Shown here piece after piece: positions 1 through 8,629 of a DNA stretch of 64,000 bases (positions within the stretch are counted from its first letter, which is position 1; each line of letters starts with the position of its first letter). The position numbers and the translations under genes are program-made. The DNA comes from Phycicoccus sonneratiae (GTDB lineage: Bacteria > Actinomycetota > Actinomycetes > Actinomycetales > Dermatophilaceae), in assembly GCF_016887965.1 (NCBI RefSeq), contig NZ_JAFDVD010000009.1, positions 124,001 through 188,000 on the forward strand, in the 5' to 3' direction. The notes beneath the pieces are model-generated. The model saw nothing but the letters and a program-made list of their open reading frames with translations. It was not told the DNA's origin and searched no databases.

Positions 1-1131
1 GATGTGAAGGATCTGCGGCAGCTCGTCGGCCCGGGTCGCCCGGACCCACCGGCACGCGGGGATGACCCGCGGGTCGGCCGTGCCGGTCGACAGCTGCGCA
101 CCGCCCTCGGCCTCGGCGTCGAGGCGCATCGTGCGGAACTTGACCATCTCGAAGGTCTCTCCCCCGACCCCGACGCGGGTCTGCCGGAACAGCAGGGGCC
201 GGCCGGCGACGACGAGCTGGTGCAGCGCCGTGCCGCCGAGCAGGAGGAGCCACACCGGAGCGGTGAGGACGACGAGCAGTAGGTCGAGCAGCCGCTTGAA
301 GTGCCGCTGCGAGGCGGCCATCGTCTGCGGCATGAGGAGGACGAACGGCAGCCCGGCCACCTCGCGCAGCCGGTCGAGGCCGAACAGCGTCTCGCGACCG
401 CCGACCCGCAGCAGCACCGTGGCGTCACGCTGGTCGAGCCGGCCGATGGTCCGCGGGTACCAGTCGTCGAGCCAGGCCGCGGTGAGGAGGAGGACGTCGG
501 TGGCGCGGGTGCGCTCGACAGCGTCGACGACGGCCAGGGGGTCGTCGACCTCCCCGACGACCTCGATGGCCGACGCGTTGGCGCGCAGGTGCTCGCGGGC
601 CAGCTCGATGTCGGCGGCGACGCCGGCGAGCACGACGCGTGGGGGTCCCTCGCGCCGGGTGCGCATCCAGTGCACGATCGCCCGGTTGATCGCCACCGCG
701 ACGCCCGCGAGGACGATGACCGCGACGAGGTTGGTGATGGGGAACGGCAGGGCCCGGCCGATGGAGGACCCGCGCTGGCGCAGCAGGCCGCCGAGCGCGA
801 GGTTGAGGAGGGCGACGAAGCTGCCGGCGGCGAGCGAGAGCCGGGCGGCCTTGGGCAGCACCGCCGCTCCCCCGAGCCGCGGCTCGCGCTCGTAGAGGCC
901 GCCGAAGTAGTACGCGACGAGGAAGATCAGCGTCGAGACCGAGAACGACACCGAGTACGCGGCGAGCGGGTACGTGGGCCACGGAGGGAGGCCGTTGCGC
1001 ACGAGCATCGTGCCGACCGCGAGCCCGAGGACGGCCAGCCCGTCGAGCAGCATGACGAGCCGGAACCCGCGGCGGTTCAGCCGGGTGAGCAGGCGCGGCT
1101 CGGGCTGGCTCGCGGGCGACGGATCGGACAC
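1..1131 (-). CDS. Polyprenyl glycosylphosphotransferase (sugar transferase), C-terminus cut by window edge
   Basis: This protein starts the assembly of a surface polysaccharide by moving a sugar phosphate onto a polyprenyl phosphate carrier in the membrane (WcaJ/bacterial sugar transferase family). Reading from a GTG at 1131 gives 377 residues with no stop before the window edge. Seen are four hydrophobic N-terminal segments (about residues 25-135), a central nucleotide-binding-like region, another hydrophobic helix followed by FRQTRVG and KFRTM, and the beginning of the DELPQ catalytic block at the very end. The last part of the catalytic domain lies outside the window. It sits 21 nt downstream of the glyA stop and reads the same way, so it may be co-transcribed. 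The sugar and glycan are unknown. A rhamnose pathway and a GT2 operon in the same window make a surface glycan plausible. Confidence 0.85.
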   Translation of the reverse strand, partial: MSDPSPASQPEPRLLTRLNRRGFRLVMLLDGLAVLGLAVGTMLVRNGLPPWPTYPLAAYSVSFSVSTLIFLVAYYFGGLYEREPRLGGAAVLPKAARLSLAAGSFVALLNLALGGLLRQRGSSIGRALPFPITNLVAVIVLAGVAVAINRAIVHWMRTRREGPPRVVLAGVAADIELAREHLRANASAIEVVGEVDDPLAVVDAVERTRATDVLLLTAAWLDDWYPRTIGRLDQRDATVLLRVGGRETLFGLDRLREVAGLPFVLLMPQTMAASQRHFKRLLDLLLVVLTAPVWLLLLGGTALHQLVVAGRPLLFRQTRVGVGGETFEMVKFRTMRLDAEAEGGAQLSTGTADPRVIPACRWVRATRADELPQILHI

Positions 1132-1152
1132 GGTGGCGGTGGTCCCCCGCGG

Positions 1153-2436
1153 TCAGGCGGTGGGTCGCGGGTAGGCCGGGAAGGCCTCGACGAGCTCGGT
1201 GACCTGTGCCCGCACCTCGCGCGAGACCGCGTGCTCGGGGTCGGCGTCGCCGTCGACGACCGCCCGCGCGATGAGCGCGCCGACGGTGCGCATCTCGTCC
1301 TCGCCCATGCCCTGGGTCGTGACGCAGGGGGTGCCGACCCGGATGCCGGAGGCGATGTTCGGCTTCTGCGGGTCGAACGGGATGGCGTTCTTGTTGAGCG
1401 TGATGCCGGCCGCGTCGCTGCGGGCCTCGGCGTCGACGCCGGTGACGAGCACGCCCTGGAGGTCGTGCAGGCTCAGGTGGGTGTCGGTGCCACCGGTCGT
1501 CGGGCGGATGCCCTTCTCGCCGAGCGCCTCGGCGAGGACCTTGGCGTTGGCGACGACCTGCTGCGTGTACGCCGCGTACTCGGGGGTCGCGCACTCCTTG
1601 AAGTTCACGGCCTTCGCGGCGATCGTGTGCATCTGCGGGCCGCCCTGCATCATCGGGAAGACGGCCTTGTCGATGGCGGCGGCGTGCTGTTCCTTGCAGA
1701 CGATCGCGCCGGAGCGCGGGCCGCGCAGCACCTTGTGGGTCGTGAACGACACGACGTCGGCGTGCGGCACCGGGCTGGGGATCGCGCCACCGGCCACGAG
1801 GCCGATGAAGTGCGCGGCGTCGACCCAGAAGATCGCCCCGACCTCGTCGGCGATGGCCCGGAAGCGGGCGAAGTCGATGAGCCGCGGGATGGCCGAGCCG
1901 CCGGCGAGGATGACCTTGGGCCGGTGCTCCTTGGCGAGCCGCTCGACCTCGGCGTAGTCGATGTCCTCGGTGTCCTTGTCGACGCCGTAGTGCACCGCGT
2001 CGAACCACTTGCCGGAGAACGACACCTTCGTGCCGTGGGTGAGGTGGCCGCCGTGCGGCAGGCTCATCGCGAGGATGGTCTCGCCCGGCTTGAGGAACGC
2101 GCCGTAGACGGCCTGGTTCGCGCTGGCGCCCGAGTGCGGCTGGACGTTCGCGTGGTCGGCGGAGAACAGCGTCTTGCACCGCTCGATGGCCAGCGCCTCG
2201 GCCTTGTCGACCTCGGAGCACCCGCCGTAGTAGCGGCGCCCCGGGTAGCCCTCGGCGTACTTGTTCGACAACGTCGACCCGAGCGCGGTGAGCACCTCGG
2301 GGCTCGAGAAGTTCTCGCTGGCGATGAGCTGGAGGCCGCCACGGAGCCGGTCGAGCTCGGAGACGAGGACGCCGGCGACCTCGGGGTCGAAGGCCTCGAG
2401 GGCGCCGAAGTCGGATCCGTAGAACGTGTCACTCAT
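1153..2436 (-). CDS. glyA: Serine hydroxymethyltransferase
   Basis: GlyA interconverts serine and glycine with tetrahydrofolate, using pyridoxal phosphate, and feeds one-carbon metabolism in the cytoplasm. The 427-residue product matches the family throughout. The region SFTTHKVLRGPRSG carries the Lys that binds the cofactor, and the N-terminal YPGRRYYGG block and the GGTDTHL block are present. The ATG at 2436 is preferred over upstream in-frame starts because the protein then begins at the usual MSDTFYGSDF-like position and a GGGAGA ribosome site lies about 10 nt upstream. The start overlaps the stop of tsaC by 8 nt (ATGAGTGA), so the two are probably translationally coupled. Nothing unusual was seen. 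Confidence 0.97.
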   Translation of the reverse strand: MSDTFYGSDFGALEAFDPEVAGVLVSELDRLRGGLQLIASENFSSPEVLTALGSTLSNKYAEGYPGRRYYGGCSEVDKAEALAIERCKTLFSADHANVQPHSGASANQAVYGAFLKPGETILAMSLPHGGHLTHGTKVSFSGKWFDAVHYGVDKDTEDIDYAEVERLAKEHRPKVILAGGSAIPRLIDFARFRAIADEVGAIFWVDAAHFIGLVAGGAIPSPVPHADVVSFTTHKVLRGPRSGAIVCKEQHAAAIDKAVFPMMQGGPQMHTIAAKAVNFKECATPEYAAYTQQVVANAKVLAEALGEKGIRPTTGGTDTHLSLHDLQGVLVTGVDAEARSDAAGITLNKNAIPFDPQKPNIASGIRVGTPCVTTQGMGEDEMRTVGALIARAVVDGDADPEHAVSREVRAQVTELVEAFPAYPRPTA

Positions 2437-3163
2437 CGTCGGTGGTCTCCCGCGGCTCGTCCTGGGTCGGTGCCGCGTCGTCGGCACCCGCGTCGGTCTC
2501 GGCGCCCGACAACTCTAGGGCGTCGGCCCGCGCACGCTCGACGACGTCCATGACCTGCTCCTCCGACAGCGCACCGAGGCGCAGGAGCACGGGCTCGTCC
2601 CGGGTGCAGTCGACGATGGTCGAGGCGAGGCCGCCGGTGCTCGGGCCGCCGTCGAGGTAGAACTCCACGCTCGCCCCGAGCTGGCTGGCGGCCTCGATGA
2701 CCGTGCGGCTCGACGGGTACGCGTGCCGGTTGGCGCTGCTGACCGCCATCGGGCCGACCTCGCGCAGCAGGGCCAGGGCCACCTCGTCGTCGGGCATCCG
2801 CAGCGCGACGGTCCCCCCGGTGTCGCCGAGGTCCCACGCGAGCGAGGGCTGGGCGCGCAGGACGACGGTGAGCGGGCCGGGCCAGAACTCGCGGATGAGG
2901 GCGCGGGCGTACTCGGGCACCTCGGTGGCCAGGCCCTCGACGGTGCGGGCGTCGGGGACGAGGACCGGCGGCGGCATGTCGCTGCCGCGGCCCTTGGCGT
3001 CGAGGAGGTCGCGCACGGCGTCCGGGCTGAAGGCGTCGGCGCCGATGCCGTAGACGGTGTCGGTGGGCAGGACGACGAGGGCTCCGCGCCGGATGCCCTC
3101 GGCGACCTTCGGGAGCGCGTCGGCGCGACCCGCCTCGGTGGTGCAGTCGAAGACCGGGCTCAT
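2429..3163 (-). CDS. tsaC: Threonylcarbamoyl-AMP synthase (Sua5/YrdC/TsaC family)
   Basis: This enzyme makes threonylcarbamoyl-AMP from threonine, bicarbonate and ATP, the first step of t6A modification at position 37 of ANN-decoding tRNAs. The 244-residue protein has the YrdC signature PTDTVYGIGADA near residue 33, the KGRG block, the PGPLT motif and SSAN. A C-terminal acidic tail of about 40 residues is not part of the core fold. There is no separate Sua5 domain, so it is the short type. It follows prmC in the usual actinobacterial order prfA-prmC-tsaC. A TAGGCT hexamer ends 7 nt before the ATG and no ribosome site is visible, so the mRNA may be leaderless. The residues after SSAN (RHAYPSS) differ from the SG-type sequence I expect there. 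Confidence 0.93.
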   Translation of the reverse strand: MSPVFDCTTEAGRADALPKVAEGIRRGALVVLPTDTVYGIGADAFSPDAVRDLLDAKGRGSDMPPPVLVPDARTVEGLATEVPEYARALIREFWPGPLTVVLRAQPSLAWDLGDTGGTVALRMPDDEVALALLREVGPMAVSSANRHAYPSSRTVIEAASQLGASVEFYLDGGPSTGGLASTIVDCTRDEPVLLRLGALSEEQVMDVVERARADALELSGAETDAGADDAAPTQDEPRETTDDE

Positions 3164-3170
3164 GGGGGCC

Positions 3171-3176
3171 AGCCTA
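3171..3176 (-). promoter_or_regulatory. Predicted -10 hexamer of leaderless tsaC promoter
   Basis: TAGGCT on the minus strand, separated by 7 nt from the ATG of tsaC with no purine-rich ribosome site between. This fits a start of transcription at the A of ATG. No clear -35 is visible. Confidence 0.55.
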
Positions 3177-3235
3177 GGGTGCCCGTCCGGCGCGGCCGGC
3201 AGGCAGGAGGGCGGCGCACCGGGCAGGATGCACCC

Positions 3236-3322
3236 ATGCAGCGCTTCTCGGGCCTGGTGTGGACCGGCGTCGGTGTCCTCGTCATCGTCGCCGTGCTCTG
3301 GTTCGTCCTGCCCCGGGTCTGA
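3236..3322 (+). CDS. Possible 28-residue single-span membrane peptide
   Basis: A short open frame lies alone on the plus strand in the gap between tsaC and prmC, which both read on the minus strand. It begins [14 protein letters not shown], is dominated by one hydrophobic stretch of about 20 residues and ends LPRV, so it could insert as a single membrane helix. GCAGG lies about 7 nt before the ATG, and GC-rich inverted repeats (CCGCGG arms at 3325-3330 and 3338-3343) follow the stop and could end the transcript. I do not recognise it. A chance frame is quite possible in a sequence this rich in GC. Confidence 0.4.
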   Translation: MQRFSGLVWTGVGVLVIVAVLWFVLPRV

Positions 3323-3343
3323 CCCCGCGGTCAGACGCCGCGG

Positions 3344-4222
3344 TCAGCGGGGTGCCCGGACGGCGACGGTCGCCCGCGGCCGTCCGGTGAGGTCGGGGTG
3401 GTCGACGACGTCGACCCAGTCCCCGGTCGCCCGCAGGCCGGCCGGCAGGGTCTGGCCCTGGGTGTCGGCGTGCTCCATGACGAGGACGCCGCCGTCGCGC
3501 AGCAGCTCGGCCGCGCGGGCGGCGACGGCCAGCGGCACCCCGAGCCCGTCGGCGCTGCGGCCGTAGAGCGCGACCTCGGGGTCGTGGTCGCGGACCTCGG
3601 GGTCGAGCGGGACGGCACCGTCCGGGATGTACGGCGGGTTGCTGACGACGACGTCGACCCTGCCCTCGAGTTCGGGGAACGCGCTCGTCGCGTCGCCGAG
3701 CCGCAGGTCCACCTCGTGCTCGAGCGACCCGGCGTGGCGGCCGACGTTCCGCTCGGCCCACGCGTGCGCGTCGGGGGACAGCTCGACGGCATGGACCCGC
3801 GCGCCGGGCACCTCGTCGGCCATCGCGAGCGCGATGGCGCCCGACCCGGTGCAGAGGTCGACGACCACCGGGGAGCGACCCGCCGCTCGGGCCGCGTCGA
3901 TCGCGAGGCCGGCCGTGACCTCCGTCTCCGGTCGCGGCACGAACACCCCGGGCCCGACGGACAGCGCGAGGTTCCTGAAGAACGAGCGGCCGGTGAGGTG
4001 CTGCAGCGGGACCCGCGCGAGCCGCTCCTCCACGAGGTCGTCGAACCGCAGGACGTCCCGCTCGACGACGGGGGTCCGCAGGATGCCCCGCATCCGCACC
4101 TCGCCGTGGTCGACACCGAGGACGTGCGAGAGGAGCTCGACGGCGTCGGCGTCCGGCGAGGCGATGCCGGCCGCCGTGAGCGCGGTCCGGGCCCGGGCGA
4201 GGAGGACGTCGGTCGACGTCAT
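3344..4222 (-). CDS. prmC: Peptide chain release factor N5-glutamine methyltransferase
   Basis: PrmC methylates the glutamine of the GGQ motif in release factors, using S-adenosylmethionine, and so raises the efficiency of termination. The 292-residue protein has the helical N-terminal domain, the SAM-binding block [16 protein letters not shown] near residue 120 and the catalytic NPPYIP motif near residue 190. Its substrate gene, prfA, lies immediately upstream, and the two overlap by 4 nt (ATGA at 4219-4222). This is the standard pairing, and expression is probably coupled. There are no missing residues or unusual features. Confidence 0.96.
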   Translation of the reverse strand: MTSTDVLLARARTALTAAGIASPDADAVELLSHVLGVDHGEVRMRGILRTPVVERDVLRFDDLVEERLARVPLQHLTGRSFFRNLALSVGPGVFVPRPETEVTAGLAIDAARAAGRSPVVVDLCTGSGAIALAMADEVPGARVHAVELSPDAHAWAERNVGRHAGSLEHEVDLRLGDATSAFPELEGRVDVVVSNPPYIPDGAVPLDPEVRDHDPEVALYGRSADGLGVPLAVAARAAELLRDGGVLVMEHADTQGQTLPAGLRATGDWVDVVDHPDLTGRPRATVAVRAPR

Positions 4223-5295
4223 CGGTCGGCGATCGCGGCGAGCCGGGCGGCCTCGTCGGCGTCGACGGCCGACTGGACCACCGGGTCGAGGTCACCGTCG
4301 AGGACGGCGTCGAGGTTGTGCGCCTTGTAGCCGGTGCGGTGGTCGCTGACCCGGTTCTCCGGGTAGTTGTACGTGCGGATCCGCTCGGAGCGGTCGACGG
4401 TGCGCACCTGGCTCGCGCGCGCGGACGCGTCGGCGGCGTGCCGCTCCTCCATCGCCTGCTGGTGGAGGCGGGCGCGCAGGACGCGCAGCGCGGCCTCCCG
4501 GTTCTGCAGCTGGCTCTTCTCGTTCTGGCACGAGACGACGAGGCCGGTCGGCAGGTGGGTGATGCGCACGGCGGAGTCGGTGGTGTTGACGCTCTGGCCG
4601 CCGGGCCCGCTCGAACGGAACACGTCGATGCGCAGGTCGTTGGGGTCGATGGTCACCTCGACCTCCTCGGCCTCGGGCATCACCCAGACGCCGGCGGCCG
4701 AGGTGTGGATGCGGCCCTGGCTCTCGGTGACCGGGACGCGCTGCACGCGGTGCACGCCGCCCTCGAACTTCAGCCGGGCCCACGGTGCCTCGCCCGGCTG
4801 CGGCACCCCGCGGGACTTCACCGAGACCCGGACGTCCTTGTAGCCGCCGAGGTCGGACTCGGTGGCGTCGAGGACCTCGGTGCGCCAGCCGCGGCGCTCG
4901 GCGTGGCGCAGGTACATCCGGAGCAGGTCGCCGGCGAAGAGCGCCGACTCCTCGCCGCCCTCCCCCGCCTTGACCTCGAGGATGACGTCGCGGTCGTCCT
5001 CGGGGTCGCGCGGCACGAGCAGGCGGCGCAGCCGGTCCTCGGCCGCGGCGAGCGCCTCCTCGAGGGCCGGCACCTCCTCGGCGAACGCGGCGTCCTCGCG
5101 GGCCAGCTCGCGGGCGGCCCCGAGGTCGTCGCGCGCCGCGACCCACGCGGCGTGGGCGGCGACGGTCGGCCCGAGCGCGGCGTAGCGCTTGGCGACCTCG
5201 CGGCTGCGGTCGGGGTCGGAGGCCACGGCCGGGTCGGCCATCTCGCGCTCGAGGGCGGCGTGCTCGTCGACGAGCGCCTCGGCGGACTCGATCAC
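4219..5295 (-). CDS. prfA: Peptide chain release factor 1
   Basis: RF1 recognises UAA and UAG stop codons and triggers release of the finished peptide. The 358-residue protein carries the peptidyl-hydrolysis motif GPGGQSVN near residue 225, followed by the [15 protein letters not shown] block. The GTG at 5295 is chosen because GAGGAGG lies 6 nt upstream and the protein then begins like other actinobacterial RF1 sequences. An in-frame extension further upstream would run through the rpmE terminator hairpin and is rejected. It follows rpmE and overlaps prmC by 4 nt. Confidence 0.96.
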   Translation of the reverse strand: MIESAEALVDEHAALEREMADPAVASDPDRSREVAKRYAALGPTVAAHAAWVAARDDLGAARELAREDAAFAEEVPALEEALAAAEDRLRRLLVPRDPEDDRDVILEVKAGEGGEESALFAGDLLRMYLRHAERRGWRTEVLDATESDLGGYKDVRVSVKSRGVPQPGEAPWARLKFEGGVHRVQRVPVTESQGRIHTSAAGVWVMPEAEEVEVTIDPNDLRIDVFRSSGPGGQSVNTTDSAVRITHLPTGLVVSCQNEKSQLQNREAALRVLRARLHQQAMEERHAADASARASQVRTVDRSERIRTYNYPENRVSDHRTGYKAHNLDAVLDGDLDPVVQSAVDADEAARLAAIADR

Positions 5296-5336
5296 GGCGA
5301 CCTCCTCGGGCGCGGTCGGGACGGGGTGGAGACACG

Positions 5337-5376
5337 GACGCGCCGGCCCGCCCGCAAGGGGTCGGACCGGCGCGTC
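5337..5376 (-). terminator. Hairpin between rpmE and prfA
   Basis: Perfect 10-bp arms (GACGCGCCGG and CCGGCGCGTC) enclose a 20-nt loop just after the rpmE stop. There is no T-run. It could end or attenuate the rpmE transcript before prfA. Confidence 0.6.
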
Positions 5377-5383
5377 GGAGGTG

Positions 5384-5599
5384 CTACTTGGCGGCCTTCT
5401 TGCCGTAGCGGGCCTCGAACCGGGCCACGCGGCCACCGGTGTCGAGGATCTTCTGCTTGCCCGTGTAGAACGGGTGGCAGTTGCTGCAGACGTCGGCGTG
5501 GATGACGCCGTTGGCCGCGGTGCTGCGCGTGGTGAACGTGTTGCCACAGGTGCAGGTGACCGTGGTCTCCACGTAGTCCGGGTGGATGTCCTTCTTCAC
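5384..5599 (-). CDS. rpmE: 50S ribosomal protein bL31, zinc-binding form
   Basis: bL31 is a small protein of the large ribosomal subunit that bridges to the small subunit. The 71-residue product begins at GTG 5599, 6 nt after a strong AAGGAGAG site. It keeps the zinc ligands as CTCGN and [10 protein letters not shown], so it is the zinc-containing type rather than the cysteine-free paralogue made under zinc starvation. In related actinobacteria it usually follows rho directly. Here a signalling and polysaccharide module plus an oxidoreductase lie between them. Confidence 0.97.
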   Translation of the reverse strand: MKKDIHPDYVETTVTCTCGNTFTTRSTAANGVIHADVCSNCHPFYTGKQKILDTGGRVARFEARYGKKAAK

Positions 5600-5731
5600 G
5601 ATTCTCTCCTTGACTGATACCGGGTCGACGGGTCCAGCACGGTGCTGCAAACCCTTGGCGCCCCGACTGCGACCCTCGTGGGGAGGTCGCTCAGGAAACG
5701 CGTCACTGCCGTGAACCGGTCCAGCGCTCAA

Positions 5732-5750
5732 GTGTGCCAGAGATGCACAC
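5732..5750 (-). terminator. Small hairpin after the kinase gene
   Basis: Six-bp arms GTGTGC and GCACAC with a 7-nt loop lie 7 nt past the stop of the sensor kinase and upstream of rpmE. It is short, so its role as terminator is uncertain. Confidence 0.35.
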
Positions 5751-5756
5751 GGTGTC

Positions 5757-7184
5757 CTAAACGGTGCCGAGGCCCCCGGCATTCCCCGCCGGACCCCGCA
5801 CGGCGGCCGCCGCGTCGACCGGCAGCCGCACCCGCACGGTGGTCCCCTCCCCCGGCACCGAGGTGATGGCGAGGTGCCCGCCGTGGCGCTCGACGGTGCC
5901 CCGGACGATGGCCAGGCCGAGCCCCGAGCCGGGGATCGCCGCGGCCGTCGCGTTGCCGGCGCGGAAGAAGCGCTCCGAGAGCCGACCGAGGTCCTCCGGC
6001 GGGATGCCGATGCCGGTGTCGGTCACCTCGAGGACGACCTCGTCCGCCGCCGAGCGCGCGCGCAGCGACACCGCGCCGCCGGCCGGGGTGAACTTCACGG
6101 CGTTGCCGAGGATGTTGAGGACGGCCCGCTCGAGCTGGCCCGCGTCCCCGTGCACGACGAGCCCGGTGCTCCAGCCGGCGCCGAGGCCGACACCGGCGCG
6201 CTCGGCGGTCGGGCGCAGCACCTCGACGCACGAGGAGAGGACCGCGCCGAGGTCGACCCGGGAGGCCTCGAAGGAGAGGCCGCCGGTCTCCATCCGGTGG
6301 AGGACGAGCAGGTCCTCGATGAGCCCGCGCAGGCGCTCGGCGTTGCGGTCGATGACGTCGAGGGCGTTGGCCTGGGTCGGCGTCACCTCGCCGAGGTCGC
6401 CGTCCTGCAGCACCTCGAGGTAGCCGCGGATCGAGGTGAGCGGGGTGCGCAGCTCGTGGCTGACCGTCGCGAGGAAGGCGTCCTTGTACTCGTCGAGCGC
6501 CCGGAGCTCGCGCATCTGGAGGTCCTGCACCTCGAGCAGCCGCTGGTGGACGATGGCCTGCGCGACGACGGCCGAGAGCTGCTCGACCACGCGGACCTCG
6601 TTCCCCGACCACTCGCGGGTGCGCCCGACGGTGAGGCAGCCGAGCAGCCCGAGCCCGCGCTCGGTGATGCCGACCGGCACGAGGAGCAGGCCGCGCGCAC
6701 CGGTGAACCGCCGCAGCTCGCCGACGACGGCGTCCTGCCGGCTCCCCGGCGCGAGCAGGTCGGGCAGCACGAGGCGCTCGCCGTGGAGCAGGTCGTGCGA
6801 CACCGGCTCGACGAGGTCGACGAGCTGGGTCGGCGGCAGCGGCAGCGCGGCGAGGTCCGCGCGGTGCCACTGCTCCCACTTCCGCAGCTGCCGGTCGTCG
6901 CCGAGGGTCAGCAGGACCACCCGGTCGACGCCGATGTCGCGGCCCAGCCGGCCGCAGGCCCGGCGCAGCGCACCGGCGAGGTCGCGGGTGTCGTGCACCG
7001 CGCGGGCGACGTCGACGACGAGGTCGTGCAGGCGGAGGGCGTCCTCCTGCTCCTGCGCGAGGGCCGCGCGCTCCTGCTCGAGGACGGCGCGCTCGGCGGC
7101 GACCCGTCGGCGCTGGACGACGACGAGGGCCACGGCCGCCAGGAGGACGAGCGCGGCCGCGACGGCGAGCTGCACGCCGGTCAC
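5757..7184 (-). CDS. Membrane-anchored GAF-domain sensor histidine kinase
   Basis: This is a signal-transducing histidine kinase of 475 residues. It has one N-terminal membrane helix (about 3-23), a short coiled coil, a GAF-like sensor region (about 55-215), a HisKA domain with the phospho-acceptor His at about 243 in SHELRTP, and a HATPase domain with the N box near 357-361, DTGIGIP near 389 and GSGLGL near 419. It begins with a GTG behind GAGGAGGG and overlaps the stop of the glycosyltransferase gene by 4 nt (GTGA). It is the last gene of the four-gene operon whose first gene is a stand-alone receiver, the likely partner. The signal is unknown. The GAF domain suggests a small molecule or cellular redox cue, but that is inference. 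Confidence 0.92.
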   Translation of the reverse strand: MTGVQLAVAAALVLLAAVALVVVQRRRVAAERAVLEQERAALAQEQEDALRLHDLVVDVARAVHDTRDLAGALRRACGRLGRDIGVDRVVLLTLGDDRQLRKWEQWHRADLAALPLPPTQLVDLVEPVSHDLLHGERLVLPDLLAPGSRQDAVVGELRRFTGARGLLLVPVGITERGLGLLGCLTVGRTREWSGNEVRVVEQLSAVVAQAIVHQRLLEVQDLQMRELRALDEYKDAFLATVSHELRTPLTSIRGYLEVLQDGDLGEVTPTQANALDVIDRNAERLRGLIEDLLVLHRMETGGLSFEASRVDLGAVLSSCVEVLRPTAERAGVGLGAGWSTGLVVHGDAGQLERAVLNILGNAVKFTPAGGAVSLRARSAADEVVLEVTDTGIGIPPEDLGRLSERFFRAGNATAAAIPGSGLGLAIVRGTVERHGGHLAITSVPGEGTTVRVRLPVDAAAAVRGPAGNAGGLGTV

Positions 7185-8629
7185 GTCGTGCCCTCCTCGA
7201 AACCGGCGCGGGTCATCACGCCCCACACCTGCTGGCGGCCGCGCAGGCTGGCCCACCAGCCCTCGAGGCGCCACCACACGGTCATCTGGCGGTAGCCGAC
7301 GTTCTCGAAGACGGTGGCGGCGACGGCGACGACGAGGTCGCGCCAGCGGTCGTAGCGGTGGAAGGCCCACTCCTCGACCGACATGGCCGCGAACGTCACG
7401 ACGACGGCGTACCCGTAGGAGACGGCGAGCAGCAGGAGCGCGTACTTCACGTTGACGGCACCGAAGAGCAGCCCGAGCGGGACGACGACGAGCCCGACGA
7501 TCTCGAGCACCGGCGCGAAGAGCTCGAAGGCCCAGTAGTACGGCAGGCCCAGCCAGCCGACGCGGCCGTACCGGCGGCGGAAGAGCATCCCCCGGTAGGC
7601 CCAGAGCGTCTCCCAGAGGCCGCGGTGCCACCGGCTGCGCTGGCGGCGCAGGACGGCCGTCGTGCTCGGGACCTCCGTCCAGCACACCGGCTCGGGGACG
7701 AAGACCATCCGGTACTCGCGGCCGGCGTCGCGCATCATCCGGTGCACGCGCAGGCACAGCTCGAAGTCCTCGCCGATGCTGTCGGGGTCGAGGCCGCCGG
7801 CGGCGATGACGACGTCGCGCCGGTAGACGCCGAAGGCCCCGCTGATGAGCAGCAGGGTGCCGATCGAGGCCCAGCCGGTGCGCCCGATGAGGAAGCTGCG
7901 CAGGTACTCCATCACCTGGGCGCGGGCGAGCCACGAGCGCGGCATCCGGAGGCGGACGAGGCGCCCGGCCGTCACCGTGCTGCCGTTGACGGCGCGGACC
8001 GTGCCGCCGGCCCCGACGACGCGGTTCGGGTCGTCGATGAACGGCTGCGTGACCCGGATGAGCGCGTCCGGCTCGAGGATGGAGTCGGCGTCGATGATGG
8101 CGATGATCGGCTCGCGCGCGGCGTTGATGCCGGTGTTGATCGCTTCCGAGCGACCGGAGTTCGTCTTCGTCACGACGAGCAGCCGGGTGTGCCCGTTGCG
8201 GGGCACGAGCGTGCCGGTCACCTGCGCGCGCACCGGGATCTCACCGGTCGCCCGGGCCGGCAGCGGGACGAGGTCGAAGGCCTCGACGAGCGCGGCGAGC
8301 ATCCCGTCGGTGCTGCCGTCGTCGACGACGACCACCTCGTGCTGCGGGTAGCGGAGGGCGAGCAGGGCCCGCACCGAGGTGACGATGAGCGTCTCCTCGT
8401 TGTACGCCGGGACGATGACGGAGACGCCGGGGGCCATCTCGCCGGCGGTGAGGTCGCGGCGGGTCTCCTTCTCGCGCATGTGCCGGCGGAACCCGCCCGC
8501 CGCGAGCACGACGAGGACGAGGTAGGAGGTGTTGATGAGGAGGAAGTAGGCGAAGACCACCGGGGCCGTCACGCCGAAGAACGCGGTGAGGACCGCGTTC
8601 CCGACGTCGTGGACCTCGGGCCAGGTCAC
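7181..8629 (-). CDS. Processive-type family 2 glycosyltransferase, membrane polysaccharide synthase
   Basis: The 482-residue protein looks like the catalytic subunit of a polysaccharide synthase (GT2, the cellulose/hyaluronan/poly-GlcNAc group). A hydrophobic region spans about residues 12-46. The GT-A domain follows with DDGS near 103-106, DAD at 180-182, GEDFE near 286-290 with the catalytic acid, and QRSRW near 330-334. Two or three further membrane segments lie at about 355-420. The QxxRW motif is typical of enzymes that polymerise and export. Both ends overlap neighbours by GTGA, so it is made together with the HEAT protein and the kinase. No bcsB- or pgaB-like partner is present. The sugar is unknown. 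Confidence 0.88.
   Translation of the reverse strand: MTWPEVHDVGNAVLTAFFGVTAPVVFAYFLLINTSYLVLVVLAAGGFRRHMREKETRRDLTAGEMAPGVSVIVPAYNEETLIVTSVRALLALRYPQHEVVVVDDGSTDGMLAALVEAFDLVPLPARATGEIPVRAQVTGTLVPRNGHTRLLVVTKTNSGRSEAINTGINAAREPIIAIIDADSILEPDALIRVTQPFIDDPNRVVGAGGTVRAVNGSTVTAGRLVRLRMPRSWLARAQVMEYLRSFLIGRTGWASIGTLLLISGAFGVYRRDVVIAAGGLDPDSIGEDFELCLRVHRMMRDAGREYRMVFVPEPVCWTEVPSTTAVLRRQRSRWHRGLWETLWAYRGMLFRRRYGRVGWLGLPYYWAFELFAPVLEIVGLVVVPLGLLFGAVNVKYALLLLAVSYGYAVVVTFAAMSVEEWAFHRYDRWRDLVVAVAATVFENVGYRQMTVWWRLEGWWASLRGRQQVWGVMTRAGFEEGTT

Noticed and set aside
301-2553. 750-codon open frame on the plus strand
   Set aside because: It runs antisense to the sugar transferase, glyA and tsaC, has no family features and the amino-acid mix expected from the complement of GC-rich genes.
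4296-5547. N-terminally extended RF1 starting near 5547
   Set aside because: The extension would read through rpmE and its terminator hairpin. GTG 5295 has a perfect ribosome site and the normal N-terminus.
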